From G963663315 sp965204925 (GTDB lineage Bacteria; Pseudomonadota; Gammaproteobacteria; Arenicellales; Poriferihabitantaceae), in contig OZ242021.1 of assembly GCA_965204925.1 (NCBI GenBank), forward strand, positions 1,426,001-1,490,000: a stretch of 64,000 nt of DNA. The letters are read 5' to 3'. Below, one piece after another: positions 27,950 to 37,141 of this stretch. The notes under the pieces were generated by a model. The model had not been told where the DNA came from and searched no databases. It saw only the letters and a list, made by a program, of their open reading frames with translations. The stretch's first letter is position 1. Each line of letters begins with the position of its first letter. The position numbers and the translations under genes were made by a program.

Positions 27950-30081
27950 AGTTAATCAGCGCAACCTTCAAAAACTTCAGGCTCTTGAAAGACTTGACCC
28001 TGGAGTTCTCCACTGATGAAAAAAAGCCGTTGACAGTGATCCGGGCAGCAAACGAAACGGGAAAAACGACTTGTGAGTATGGCTTAATCTGGGCTTTATA
28101 CGGGTCCAAGGCACTACCCGGCAAGAATGAATTTTCGCTGTTTCCGGCTGACCTTAAGTCTAAAGGAGAAAGAAAGGCCGAAATAGCGGTAGAAATTGAG
28201 TTTAGAACGGAACACTCCAGAGGTTTTGGAAAAGGTTCACATAACTTGGGTTCTTCGGATTACCGCTTAATCCGATCCTGCGTTGAATACGCCAACACCG
28301 AATCCGGCATCCAGCGCGAGTCGGAGCATCGCAGAATGTTTGAAATATCACCCTCCGGGAGTAAGCGTCTTGACTCAGAAGAGACAGAAAGGGTGATCGA
28401 AAACTCTCTGCCCGCATCGTTAAAAGATGTTTATTTTACCGACGGCGATAGCGCGATGTCTTTTATTGAGGCTGCTGCGGCACGAGGAGTAAAAAGAAAG
28501 CGTGTCAGTGGTGCAATAGAAGCGTTGCTCGCAATAGATGCTCTTAATACTACAGTTAAGCACTTGGATAAGGTGTCGAAGAGTTTCGGGCAAGAAATGG
28601 ACAACACCGATTATACGGCTGCGCTTGAACGACTGAATGACAGAATTGGAGGGTGGACCGAAGATATTTCTGAGTGGGAAGAGCAATCCTCTATCTTTGA
28701 AGATCAAAAAAAATCCGGCGAAAAAGAACTACGAACAACCAGAGCCCAACTGGAAGAGGCATTGAAACTGGGAGACAAAGAGAAACTGATCGACGAAATG
28801 CGCTCCACCATGCGCCAAATAAAAAACTATGAAATAAACGCTAAAACAGAACTCCAGCAAATTGCCTCACTCACCTGCAATAAGCAGACGTCGAAGATTT
28901 TCTTAGGCGCTCTTGCAAGCAAAGCAAAAGATTTACTCTACAATCTCAACGAAGAAAAGCAGCTACCGAAAGTTAATATTCCCATTCTGGAAGAACTGCT
29001 GGACAGCAAATCATGCTTTTGCGGCGCAGATTTAAGGAAAGATAGTGAAGAAGGGAGAACTAGACGAGCAAAAATTGAGGAGGCTATTTCCTCCAGTCAG
29101 GAATCTGACATGATTCAAGAGTGCGCTACCAGTTTGTTTTACAGGGTGCGCAGTGAAGCATTCGATATCACTGAAAACAACTGGATTAAAGACTATACCG
29201 CACAACAGGGGATGTATCAGAATACCGTATCTTCTCTTCGTACAGCGGAAAGGAAGTACTCTGAACTGGATTCCTCAATCAAAGATCTGAATGACAGGAT
29301 GGTCAATCAACTCAAAGAGCAAGAAGAAACACTTGCTAATTCCATTGCGAAAATAAACCGGTTATTAGGCGCAAAAGCTACCCAGATAAAAGATGCTACC
29401 GGTAGAAAAAAAGAAGCGGAAGAAGAGAGAACAAAAATTGAAAAAAGGCTCGGAAAAATAGATTCCTCCGCGGGGAAACTGAACCTGTCCCGATACGCAC
29501 AATCTATATTCAAATCAATTATCGACAGAATGAAGGATGAGGAATTACAAAAAGTCAGCGCCGAAATGAATAGAATATTCCTTGAGATGATCGGCGCCGA
29601 CCCCGTAAGAAATGATTTAACCCTGATTACAGAAGCCAGATTGACGGATGACTACGACATTGTTGTTTTCGGCCCAGGTCGACATCAACTGGACCCCGAC
29701 CAGGATATTAATGGCGCATCAAGACGCGCCATAACTTTGGCTTTTATTCTTGCACTGACCAAGGTATCTGAAGTTGAGGCGCCTAATGTAATCGACACGC
29801 CACTCGGCATGATGTCCGGATATGTAAAGCAATCCGTATTGCTCCAAACCATTAAGGAGGGGTCACAAACTATTTTATTCCTGACACATGACGAAATTAA
29901 GGGCGTTGAAGAAGTTCTGGACCAGTACGCAGGTAAAGTTTGCACACTAACCAATCCAGCACATTATCCCAAAATACTTAAAAACGAACCCGGCGTTAAA
30001 GATGCCAGAATTATCAAATGTGCATGTAACCACAATCAAGTATGTGAAATCTGCGAAAGGAAAAAAGTGGAGACCGCTTGA
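27946..30081 (+). CDS. SMC/Rad50-like ATPase of the island (SspG/H-like candidate)
   Basis: 711 aa. Walker A is AANETGKT at 34-41, which fits [AG]x4GK[ST] with Ala first. A long charged coiled coil runs from about 200 to 540 and is interrupted near its middle by a CFC pair (Cys357, Cys359), a likely hinge or hook. Walker B is VIDTPLG with Asp617, followed by a FLTHDE segment (switch His). The C-terminus carries Cys692, Cys694, His696, Cys700 and Cys703, a probable zinc site. The DTPLG motif also occurs in DndD, but no other Dnd-specific gene is present. It likely works with the helicase as a DNA-sensing or DNA-translocating effector. Confidence 0.75.
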   Translation: MKLISATFKNFRLLKDLTLEFSTDEKKPLTVIRAANETGKTTCEYGLIWALYGSKALPGKNEFSLFPADLKSKGERKAEIAVEIEFRTEHSRGFGKGSHNLGSSDYRLIRSCVEYANTESGIQRESEHRRMFEISPSGSKRLDSEETERVIENSLPASLKDVYFTDGDSAMSFIEAAAARGVKRKRVSGAIEALLAIDALNTTVKHLDKVSKSFGQEMDNTDYTAALERLNDRIGGWTEDISEWEEQSSIFEDQKKSGEKELRTTRAQLEEALKLGDKEKLIDEMRSTMRQIKNYEINAKTELQQIASLTCNKQTSKIFLGALASKAKDLLYNLNEEKQLPKVNIPILEELLDSKSCFCGADLRKDSEEGRTRRAKIEEAISSSQESDMIQECATSLFYRVRSEAFDITENNWIKDYTAQQGMYQNTVSSLRTAERKYSELDSSIKDLNDRMVNQLKEQEETLANSIAKINRLLGAKATQIKDATGRKKEAEEERTKIEKRLGKIDSSAGKLNLSRYAQSIFKSIIDRMKDEELQKVSAEMNRIFLEMIGADPVRNDLTLITEARLTDDYDIVVFGPGRHQLDPDQDINGASRRAITLAFILALTKVSEVEAPNVIDTPLGMMSGYVKQSVLLQTIKEGSQTILFLTHDEIKGVEEVLDQYAGKVCTLTNPAHYPKILKNEPGVKDARIIKCACNHNQVCEICERKKVETA

Positions 30082-30513
30082 ATGTCAGATAACCCATTCG
30101 CGGCATACGATGTAGAAATACCGAAAAAGTATGCCGCAGACATCAAGAAATACTGCCAGACAGGCGGCAGTAAAGAAACATACGAGTTTGCGCCTTTTAA
30201 CAGGCAGGTTGACCTGTGGTATTTCGCTTTCCTTTATGCTGTCAAAAATAATCTTGAACCGGTAACTGAAAAAGAGACAAGTAACATTACACCAGCTACA
30301 ATTTTATCTGGTGATTCGTATCGTATTGATCATATACAGCTTGCCTGGCTGGCTGCTACCAACTCAATCAAAGAATTAGCCAATCACAGGAAAGCATTTG
30401 ATTATGCTCTTTCAATGGCTAACGCCGGGTTCCCGCATGTACTTCAGTTACTCAGAGACCCGGATGACAATCCTCTTTGGTCGATATTGGATGAAATTGA
30501 AAGGACTGTCTAA
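30082..30513 (+). CDS. 143-aa hypothetical protein, last gene of the helicase/SMC operon
   Basis: 143 aa, starts directly after the SMC-like gene stop with no spacer. Not recognised. Features: NRQVDLWYFAFLYAVKNN near residue 40, a Lys/Glu-rich start, and a helical C-terminal half. There are no cysteine pairs apart from one Cys and no transmembrane helix. Tight coupling suggests a subunit of the same complex. It is convergent with sspD, with 54 bases between their ends. A small partner protein of SspFGH or a DNA-end or specificity subunit are both possible. Confidence 0.65.
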   Translation: MSDNPFAAYDVEIPKKYAADIKKYCQTGGSKETYEFAPFNRQVDLWYFAFLYAVKNNLEPVTEKETSNITPATILSGDSYRIDHIQLAWLAATNSIKELANHRKAFDYALSMANAGFPHVLQLLRDPDDNPLWSILDEIERTV

Positions 30514-30562
30514 AACGGGGGATGGCTCTGGATTTTTTCGAGTGCATCGGAACGAATAACGT

Positions 30563-30621
30563 ATTGACTATTTATGGCATGCCAAGCAAATTTTGGCTTG
30601 CCCGTACAGGTCATCAATGTC
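30563..30621 (+). repeat. Imperfect direct repeat, copy 2 (at the sspD 3' end)
   Basis: The counterpart of the element at 26303. It begins with the same 11 bases, ATTGACTATTT, and its central palindrome GGCATGCC replaces GACATGTC with paired changes, so the symmetry is kept. GCAAAT, CCC and TACAG follow in the same order. Here the element is also the sspD coding end (codons for YGQAKICLACHK and the TAG). With copy 1 it brackets the helicase-to-143-aa operon. Confidence 0.6.
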
Positions 30622-31395
30622 CAGGGGATCGTTATCGGGGCGTAAAGGGTTGGGCTGTATTTTGGACCGAAGGCGTAGAAGACGTTGTTCGTGCTCCTGC
30701 CTGATTTGCTTGACCCGCTCCGGCCTTTCCAGTTCCTCCAGTGATTCTCCCTGGCTCCATGTAAATGGGGAACCGTGCTCAACGGAGTTTTTTTCGTATG
30801 CTTTTGCTTCTTCGAATGCTTCGGGGTGTTGTTCTTTCAGGCGAACCCACTCAATTTTCTGCTGAAAGAAGCAAAAGGTACAACCACTGCGGGTTCGCCA
30901 TGAGTAGTATGCCGGCAAACCCAGCCCGGCGCTGTCGAGGATCTCAAGAACACCGGACTTGTCGATACCGGCTCCCTTGAAAGGCAGGCGCACGACCAGC
31001 CTGTCGTTCCTGGAGGCATAACCTTCACGATACTCCTCGTCTGAACGAATGGCAACATAACTGTAGATGGTTTCCCCGGCTTCGAGCATGGGACGAAGCC
31101 AGTGCTCAAACGGTCGAAGTTTCAATTGCCTCGTACACCAACGGCTCTGGGGTGAGGGTAAAAAATCATTGTACTGTTTAAGCCAGAAATCAAAATCCCG
31201 GTCGGGATTCAGCCATAATATTGGCTGACCTAAAAAACCCTCCAACCGCCCGAGATATTCGTATACCTCCGGCAATTCCTTGCCAGTGTCCGTAAAAAAA
31301 TATTCCATGTTGAGCTCCGGGTGATTCTGCCGCATGTAAACAGCAAGAGCAGCGCTGTCCCGCCCGCCGGATAAACCGAGCACATGTCGTTCCAT
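30568..31395 (-). CDS. sspD: SspD: PAPS-reductase/DndC-like sulfurtransfer enzyme
   Basis: 275 aa from the ATG at 31393-31395, 2 bases after the sspC stop; an upstream in-frame ATG (31422) would overlap sspC by 25 bases. The PP-loop SGGRDS is at residues 9-14, and the TDTGKELPEVYEYL segment is typical of PAPS reductase-type ATP pyrophosphatases. Cys87, Cys172, Cys175, Cys270 and Cys273 could bind a metal or iron-sulfur cluster, as in DndC. In the SspABCD pathway this enzyme uses ATP to activate the DNA backbone for sulfur transfer. The context of DUF4007 plus cysteine desulfurase excludes simple sulfate assimilation. Confidence 0.8.
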   Translation of the reverse strand: MERHVLGLSGGRDSAALAVYMRQNHPELNMEYFFTDTGKELPEVYEYLGRLEGFLGQPILWLNPDRDFDFWLKQYNDFLPSPQSRWCTRQLKLRPFEHWLRPMLEAGETIYSYVAIRSDEEYREGYASRNDRLVVRLPFKGAGIDKSGVLEILDSAGLGLPAYYSWRTRSGCTFCFFQQKIEWVRLKEQHPEAFEEAKAYEKNSVEHGSPFTWSQGESLEELERPERVKQIRQEHEQRLLRLRSKIQPNPLRPDNDPLDIDDLYGQAKICLACHK

Positions 31396-31397
31396 GT

Positions 31398-34300
31398 TCA
31401 CCACGACCGGGATGCCCTCCACTCCTTTCGCCCATTCTCTGTGGAATGATCCGTCACCACTGCCTTGAGGTAATGGGCACTCAGTTCAGCCAGTGCAGCA
31501 AGGATTATATTACGTCGCTTTTCACCACTACAGTTGAGCGCTTCTCCCACTTTTTTGATCAACGCATCCACTTCCACCCATTCCAGATCAGTAATGGTAA
31601 ATTCATCATGAACGGGGGTCGGTCGGCCATCCATACCAACCACCACTGCCATGGCGTGTCGTTTGTCAGGCCGTCCTTTTACACGTGCATATGTTTCAGC
31701 GCGGATGAATTTCTGCGCCAAATCGACAAGTCCCACCGTTGTCCGGTCAAGATCAGGGTCAATCCAGTGACGGGGCGGCTTGCTTGCTGCCAGACTGGCA
31801 ATGGACTCGAAACAGGCGTCGCTATCATTGAACTGTGCAAGCCTGCCAATAAAAGCCTCAAGCCTGAAGTCTCCGGCAATTTGCCGGACATTTTCGGCAC
31901 GGTCACGTAATTCCGTCAAGGATTTTGGAGAAGTATTGGGCACTTGCAACTCTGCAAGCATGGCATCGCGCAACCGATGAAGCATTGAGGGATAGGCGTG
32001 AACCAATTCCTCAAGACCCTCGCGAACATTTCTTACAATATTGCAAATGGCGCCCTCACTGATAAAGGTAATATCCTCGCCAAGAATTCCGGGGACATCG
32101 TCGAACAGGAACTTGTTCGGATCCCGCGCACGCTTGAACATATCACGGATACTTACCGCGTTTGTAGACAACCGCATGGTCCGTTTGGTCCATGACGGCA
32201 GCCCTTCATAGATCGCCACGAGACCACGAGCCACATCAATAGGTTCCAGGAGAACAAGCCGGTTAGCGTCATCCAGATCACGCACGATTGCTGCCATGTC
32301 TGATAAAAGTCGGCGTGATATATCGGTCAAGTCCATCCACCTCAATTGAATGGAGTCTGCATCCTTTGCCAGATAATCAACATCTACATCGTCAAACCGG
32401 GCTTTGAACACGCCTTCCCGGTAAATAGCCAATTTATCACGTTGGGACAATATAAATGCTACAACGAGAATCGTCATCAAACCATCCTTGACACCGAAAG
32501 GTGGTTTACGCCAGAGATCAAAAAGCGCAGAAACAGCAACAGTCCGACTGGCTTTTTCTTTTACGAATTCAAGTGCAGCCTCCCACAAAGGGAATAAATA
32601 GCAGGGGTCGGAGTCCTTCCCCGGGGGGCTGAATTGCCAACCTTCGTTGTTCTGTCTGTAAAGTTTGGACTGTTCCAGTATTGAGGAAAACAATCCACCT
32701 TCCGCCGGGAATCCTGTAATTCCAAGTCTCGGTTCCCCTTCTCTCAAAACCATCTGCCGCAATAAAATATTTTGTGCCGCAATGGCGCTTCCCGACGGTT
32801 TCTGTCGATTCAACAATTCGTTATGCAGGCGCGGGCATTGATCAAAACGACGCCCCGCCAATTCGGATGCAGTATTATTCAAACCGGCCTGTCGAAGGTG
32901 TCTGGCTGTACGATTTTTGTCAAACCATAACGCATTATCCAAAGTTTTGTGCAATTCAACTTCAAGCAGAGACTGCACATCCGCAAGACGCGCCGAAACC
33001 TCCCGTCTCGCCACAGAATCACCAGCCAATTCTGGATGTCGGCTACTTACCAATTCCAAGGCGAGCAACTCACGGGCTAATGGAATAATAGCCCGCGACG
33101 CTTTCGACATACCAACCACGCTATCCCGGGGCCCGCTGTAACTTGCCGCTTCACAGCAAAGTTTTTTTATTTCCTCCTCACTTTCACTTGCGGTCGGTAT
33201 TGCGAGCAAAAATTGACCCATTGCGCTGTTTCCAGGCTGGAAACGCCTGACCGAATCAACAAGAGTGTTAACCGGCACAATATGCACCTCAAACCATCGA
33301 AACGCCCCGGTCTCATGATAGTGATACTTGGCAACAATGGGTTGGATACCCGCAAGCGATTCGAGTGCATTAAAATCAATCTCACCTACTTCTTCGAACG
33401 CCAGTCGTGTGGCCTGATCAATATCGAAATCACTCCCGGCAAAAATAGTATGAGCTTCAAGGAATTTCTTGAAGATCGTGAATGACCACTTATCCAGTTG
33501 GGACAGGGCTCCCTGGAGTTTACGGGAGGATATTTCAGGGAAACAGGTTTTTAGCAATTCGAAACTCGCAGCAAGCCCTGAACGTTCCTTGAATAAATCC
33601 ATGACAGCAATGGTTTTCAATAGTTTGACATGAAGTTCATCACCACCCAAAGACTCACATCGTTCAAGCGCCTCGGCCGCCAAAGCCCAACGATGTCCGT
33701 CCGGTGATGCCAGGATGGATGGTTCCAGGTTGGCGCGAAGATAATCCCACAGCATATCCGGGCTATACAATTCATTCTCTTTGGCACGCTTTAGAAAATC
33801 CTGAAACCCATACAGCTCCGACGAGTTCAGAAAACCGAATATGCTACGCTGGTTCTGTCCGAAGCGCCGCCGGGAAATGGGGCCCAGCAAGAAAGCAACG
33901 ACCGGGTGCAACGGCCAGCAGGCAGCGAGCATTGAAACCAGCCTCGTGGCATCCTCACAAATCCGGTCACGCCGGGCGAGCCTTACAACCGAAAACGCAA
34001 GAGTGTCCTGCTTTTTCGTAGTATGGTCGCTCTCTATTGCATGGGAAATCAGGCAGATTTGTTCTTGACCTGATGTGTCCACAACAAGGTCGATGAATCG
34101 ACCCTGTATCTTCACCCATTCATTTCGCATTTCATACGGGAGTCGATGCGCGTATCCATCAAATGTTTGATGCAGCACGCCGACAATCAGGAATCGCCCC
34201 TTACTGCGTGAGGCCAGTTCCGCGAGTTGCTGCAGGATGTATATATCCGAGCCGCTCTGAGCCGCGGCTTCGAGAAACTTGCCCATCTCGTCAATGAAGA

Positions 34301-34808
34301 GAACCAGTCCGCCGTGGGTCTTCGGTTTACACGCGGCGGCATCAGTAAGCGCCGCTATCAGGTTGCTCTCGGTCCAACCGCCGCGCGGCCTGCGCGGCAC
34401 AATCCCGTTTTGTCTGGCGGCCTCACCGATGACGGTGACGGGATTTTCCCGCCTGCCGACTACAGGAAGGGTACGCCACCCTTTGGGACCCGTCGGTAAA
34501 AGTTCCCGGATCCTGTTTGTCAGGTTCTGTCCAAATACTTTCGCCGCCCGCTTCTGCAATCCAGAGTCACCACTCAACAACGCAGCAAGCGCAACAGCCA
34601 AACTGGATTTACCGCTACCATAGGGGCCAGTCCAGGTGAACGCACTCTGTCCGGTCTCGGACACATGCCGCGCCATGGTTACCAGAACTTCCGCCGACGA
34701 TTGCGGGCAGACAAAGCCATCAAGTGCATGGATGCTCCCGAGGTCGGCGTCTATGCGGACCGATCTCAGAAAACGGCGAGCTATGCGGACCCGGTCTTTC
34801 AAAAACAT
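31398..34808 (-). CDS. sspC: SspC: large P-loop ATPase of the phosphorothioation system
   Basis: 1136 aa from the ATG at 34806-34808. Walker A is GPYGSGKS (61-68) and Walker B LVLFIDEMGK with Asp-Glu at 173-174; the rest is a large, mostly helical region without catalytic motifs I recognise. It starts in a TGATG overlap with the sspB stop behind a GGAGG-rich stretch and is followed 2 bases later by sspD, so sspB-sspC-sspD are one coupled operon. Similar very large ATPases (BrxC/PglY) occur in BREX, but no PglX methyltransferase, PglZ or BrxL is present. In the known system SspC ATPase activity is needed for the modification. Confidence 0.78.
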   Translation of the reverse strand: MFLKDRVRIARRFLRSVRIDADLGSIHALDGFVCPQSSAEVLVTMARHVSETGQSAFTWTGPYGSGKSSLAVALAALLSGDSGLQKRAAKVFGQNLTNRIRELLPTGPKGWRTLPVVGRRENPVTVIGEAARQNGIVPRRPRGGWTESNLIAALTDAAACKPKTHGGLVLFIDEMGKFLEAAAQSGSDIYILQQLAELASRSKGRFLIVGVLHQTFDGYAHRLPYEMRNEWVKIQGRFIDLVVDTSGQEQICLISHAIESDHTTKKQDTLAFSVVRLARRDRICEDATRLVSMLAACWPLHPVVAFLLGPISRRRFGQNQRSIFGFLNSSELYGFQDFLKRAKENELYSPDMLWDYLRANLEPSILASPDGHRWALAAEALERCESLGGDELHVKLLKTIAVMDLFKERSGLAASFELLKTCFPEISSRKLQGALSQLDKWSFTIFKKFLEAHTIFAGSDFDIDQATRLAFEEVGEIDFNALESLAGIQPIVAKYHYHETGAFRWFEVHIVPVNTLVDSVRRFQPGNSAMGQFLLAIPTASESEEEIKKLCCEAASYSGPRDSVVGMSKASRAIIPLARELLALELVSSRHPELAGDSVARREVSARLADVQSLLEVELHKTLDNALWFDKNRTARHLRQAGLNNTASELAGRRFDQCPRLHNELLNRQKPSGSAIAAQNILLRQMVLREGEPRLGITGFPAEGGLFSSILEQSKLYRQNNEGWQFSPPGKDSDPCYLFPLWEAALEFVKEKASRTVAVSALFDLWRKPPFGVKDGLMTILVVAFILSQRDKLAIYREGVFKARFDDVDVDYLAKDADSIQLRWMDLTDISRRLLSDMAAIVRDLDDANRLVLLEPIDVARGLVAIYEGLPSWTKRTMRLSTNAVSIRDMFKRARDPNKFLFDDVPGILGEDITFISEGAICNIVRNVREGLEELVHAYPSMLHRLRDAMLAELQVPNTSPKSLTELRDRAENVRQIAGDFRLEAFIGRLAQFNDSDACFESIASLAASKPPRHWIDPDLDRTTVGLVDLAQKFIRAETYARVKGRPDKRHAMAVVVGMDGRPTPVHDEFTITDLEWVEVDALIKKVGEALNCSGEKRRNIILAALAELSAHYLKAVVTDHSTENGRKEWRASRSW

Positions 34809-35770
34809 CAGGCAGCCTCCTCCTCTTCGACAGGCGAAGCATAGTCGCACCGCAACCAGGAAGAAAACTTCTCTTCACAAATATCAATGTTGCGGATGAC
34901 CTGTTTGAGTCCGGCAGTTTCCGACCACCGGAGTGCGCCACTCGTAACATCATCAAGTACAGCAAGGCGGTCAACTACATCGTTCTCGTCGAATTGGAAC
35001 ACGCGCCCCGGACTTCCCGGCGCATAGGCTATGGCTTCGAACGACAATGTAGTGCTGTCAGAATAAAAACGAGTCCAGAAATCAATGAGGGCGTAGACAA
35101 AAACACCTTCCCCCAAGGTCGATTTCGGGCCGCGCACAAAACGGAAACCATCGTTTTTTCCTACGGCCTTGACGAGCCCCAATTCGGTCAATGGCGACTC
35201 CGGAGCGTCATCATGCCCGGTCTTTCCGAACGGTTGCCGTGCAGCATAGGTGCGAATGAAACAAGCGACATCATTCTTGAGTGTGGTTTGCGCCACGTGT
35301 GGCCACCCGTGTTCACTCGCAAGACGACCAAGCTTCCTGATCAGGCCGTCGCGCTCAAAGGTAATGGCAGGATAGTGACTGAATGCCCAGAACCATGTCG
35401 TCCGTTCAGGGTACGCCGCAAATTGCCAATGCAACAGCCACAAAGTAGCCGGAAACTCCATCCACGGATCAAGGCCGTTTGAACCGAAAAGCATCCGGCC
35501 AAACTCGGTTGTTTCAACCTTATTGAGGACAGGCTCCCGGATAATGTGCGCCGCCTTCGCCCAATACCGTATTGAGCCTACCATATTTTTCCCGACACCG
35601 AATCGGGCTATGGCATCTTCTCCCCAACACAGGGATTTATTATCGGACTCGTTCTCGGTTTCCGCAACCCGATCAAATGCTTTTTTCAGCCAGCCGTAGC
35701 GTAGCGGGAATGTCTCATGACCCGAGAAATGCGGACGATAGTTTGGCTCATAAAGCGACCTGTATGGCAT
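34808..35770 (-). CDS. sspB: SspB: DUF4007 protein, DNA-nicking component of phosphorothioation
   Basis: 320 aa from the ATG at 35768-35770, chosen because an AGGAAG ribosome site lies just before it and because it lies downstream of the best promoter. An upstream ATG at 35831-35833 would add 21 residues, has no ribosome site and overlaps the promoter. The DUF4007 hallmark is clear: HFSGHETFPLRYGWLKKAFD (14-33) and RFGVGKNMVGSIRYW (56-70). In the SspABCD system the DUF4007 protein SspB nicks DNA to give the sulfur insertion point. First gene of the sspBCD operon, divergent from sspA, as in the described Vibrio loci. Confidence 0.82.
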   Translation of the reverse strand: MPYRSLYEPNYRPHFSGHETFPLRYGWLKKAFDRVAETENESDNKSLCWGEDAIARFGVGKNMVGSIRYWAKAAHIIREPVLNKVETTEFGRMLFGSNGLDPWMEFPATLWLLHWQFAAYPERTTWFWAFSHYPAITFERDGLIRKLGRLASEHGWPHVAQTTLKNDVACFIRTYAARQPFGKTGHDDAPESPLTELGLVKAVGKNDGFRFVRGPKSTLGEGVFVYALIDFWTRFYSDSTTLSFEAIAYAPGSPGRVFQFDENDVVDRLAVLDDVTSGALRWSETAGLKQVIRNIDICEEKFSSWLRCDYASPVEEEEAA

Positions 35771-35831
35771 CTCGGACTTCCTGTATGACAAAAGCTTATG
35801 TTTATTCCTGGATGACTCATCCAGCGCCCTC

Positions 35832-35861
35832 ATAGTAATGTACAGAATATGCTATAGTCAA
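35832..35861 (-). promoter_or_regulatory. Candidate sigma70 promoter for sspBCD
   Basis: Read on the minus strand, TTGACT (complement of 35856-35861) and TACTAT (complement of 35832-35837) are separated by 18 bases. Transcription from here would begin near 35825 and run into sspB starting at 35770. The short leader agrees with the chosen sspB start. Confidence 0.5.
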
Positions 35862-35950
35862 ACCGGTATAAGGCGTTCTGCTTCTCGAACTCTGATTAGT
35901 AAGTCCGTACATGTCAAACTTGGAGTCTCTTCTTCTATCTAATTGAATTA

Positions 35951-37141
35951 ATGAGAGTTTCTGAAACTATTTACCTTGACTATCAAGCGACGACTCCGGT
36001 CAATCAGCACGTTTTGGACAGGATGCTACCGTATTTTAGAGAATTATTCGGTAATCCGCACTCTGCCCATAGTCCCGGCTGGGAAAGCTCGCTTGCCGTA
36101 GAACAGGCGACAGCGCAAATTGCCAGTTTGATCGGGGCTGATCCCGATGAGATTATTTTCACGTCAGGAGCCACCGAGGCAAATAACATGGCATTGCTGG
36201 GTCTTGCCAGACACACGCATCCTGAAAGCAAGAGAAGGCGGTTTATATTCAGCGAAATTGAACATAAGTGTGTTCTTGCAGTCGGGCATGTGCTTTGCGG
36301 TCAGTTTGGCTTCCAGGTAGACCGGCTTCCTGTTGACAAACAGGGTCGCGTTATACTGACGCAGCTGCAAGAGGCTTTGGATGAAGATGTGCTCGCCGTA
36401 TCCATTATGTTAGTCAATAACGAAATTGGAACGATACAGGACATTAAACAAATTTCTGAAGCAATCAGAAAATCGGGCGCAATATTTCATTGCGACGCCG
36501 CACAAGCGCCTGCTTCGATGGATTTACGAGGGATTGCTGAGGATGTGGATATTTTGAGCCTTTCCGCGCACAAAATGTACGGCCCAAAAGGTATTGGCAC
36601 ACTCTATATACGCCGTGAGTTACAGGACCACATAGAGCCGCTCATCTATGGCGGCGGGCAACAAAAAGCCTTGCGATCAGGTACTGTGCCTACTCCTTTG
36701 TGTGTCGGCATGGGTGTCGCAGCCGAGCTTATGAGCGATCAGGAAATTGAGCAAAAACGCACATTCCTGCGCAATCGTAGGGATTATTTTATTGAACAAT
36801 TAACCGGCTTGCCGTGGCCAGCCCTGTTGAATGGTTGCATCGGGGAAAACCGTCATCCCGGCAATATCAACATCTGTTTCAGTGGGTTTTCGGCGGATGA
36901 TATTCTGATGGCTCTGCAACCCCGCCTTGCCGCTTCGACCGGGTCTGCATGTACATCCGGAATCACTGAACCCTCTCATGTTCTCAAAGCTATCGGCTTG
37001 ACCCACGAAGACGCTACGGCATCCATACGGTTCAGCCTTGGCTTCGAAACAAGCGATCAGGATATTGATGAAGCCGTGAACCTGATGAAAACGGCGCTGG
37101 GCAGGCTTTCAAATACCAGGTACAGGCTGGCCAGCAAATAG
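35951..37141 (+). CDS. sspA: SspA: NifS/IscS-type cysteine desulfurase
   Basis: 396 aa PLP enzyme of class V aminotransferase fold. The Schiff-base lysine is Lys208 in LSLSAHKMYGPKG, and the persulfide-forming cysteine is Cys334 in STGSACTSG; both are intact. It would take sulfur from L-cysteine and pass it to SspD. It is divergent from sspBCD, the arrangement described for ssp loci. There is no clear ribosome site before ATG 35951. It is also the only cysteine desulfurase near the SUF operon at 38.8-43.7 kb, which lacks sufS, so a second role in iron-sulfur assembly is conceivable. Confidence 0.88.
   Translation: MRVSETIYLDYQATTPVNQHVLDRMLPYFRELFGNPHSAHSPGWESSLAVEQATAQIASLIGADPDEIIFTSGATEANNMALLGLARHTHPESKRRRFIFSEIEHKCVLAVGHVLCGQFGFQVDRLPVDKQGRVILTQLQEALDEDVLAVSIMLVNNEIGTIQDIKQISEAIRKSGAIFHCDAAQAPASMDLRGIAEDVDILSLSAHKMYGPKGIGTLYIRRELQDHIEPLIYGGGQQKALRSGTVPTPLCVGMGVAAELMSDQEIEQKRTFLRNRRDYFIEQLTGLPWPALLNGCIGENRHPGNINICFSGFSADDILMALQPRLAASTGSACTSGITEPSHVLKAIGLTHEDATASIRFSLGFETSDQDIDEAVNLMKTALGRLSNTRYRLASK

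Noticed and set aside
31446..35482. Plus-strand frames opposite sspC and sspB
   Set aside because: They lie antisense to sspB and sspC, which have intact motifs and coupled starts; none has a ribosome site or motif.
27946..35770. Canonical DndBCDE or BREX system
   Set aside because: No DndB, DndE or typical DndD context, and no PglX methyltransferase, PglZ or BrxL. DUF4007 plus PP-loop enzyme plus divergent desulfurase fits SspABCD better.
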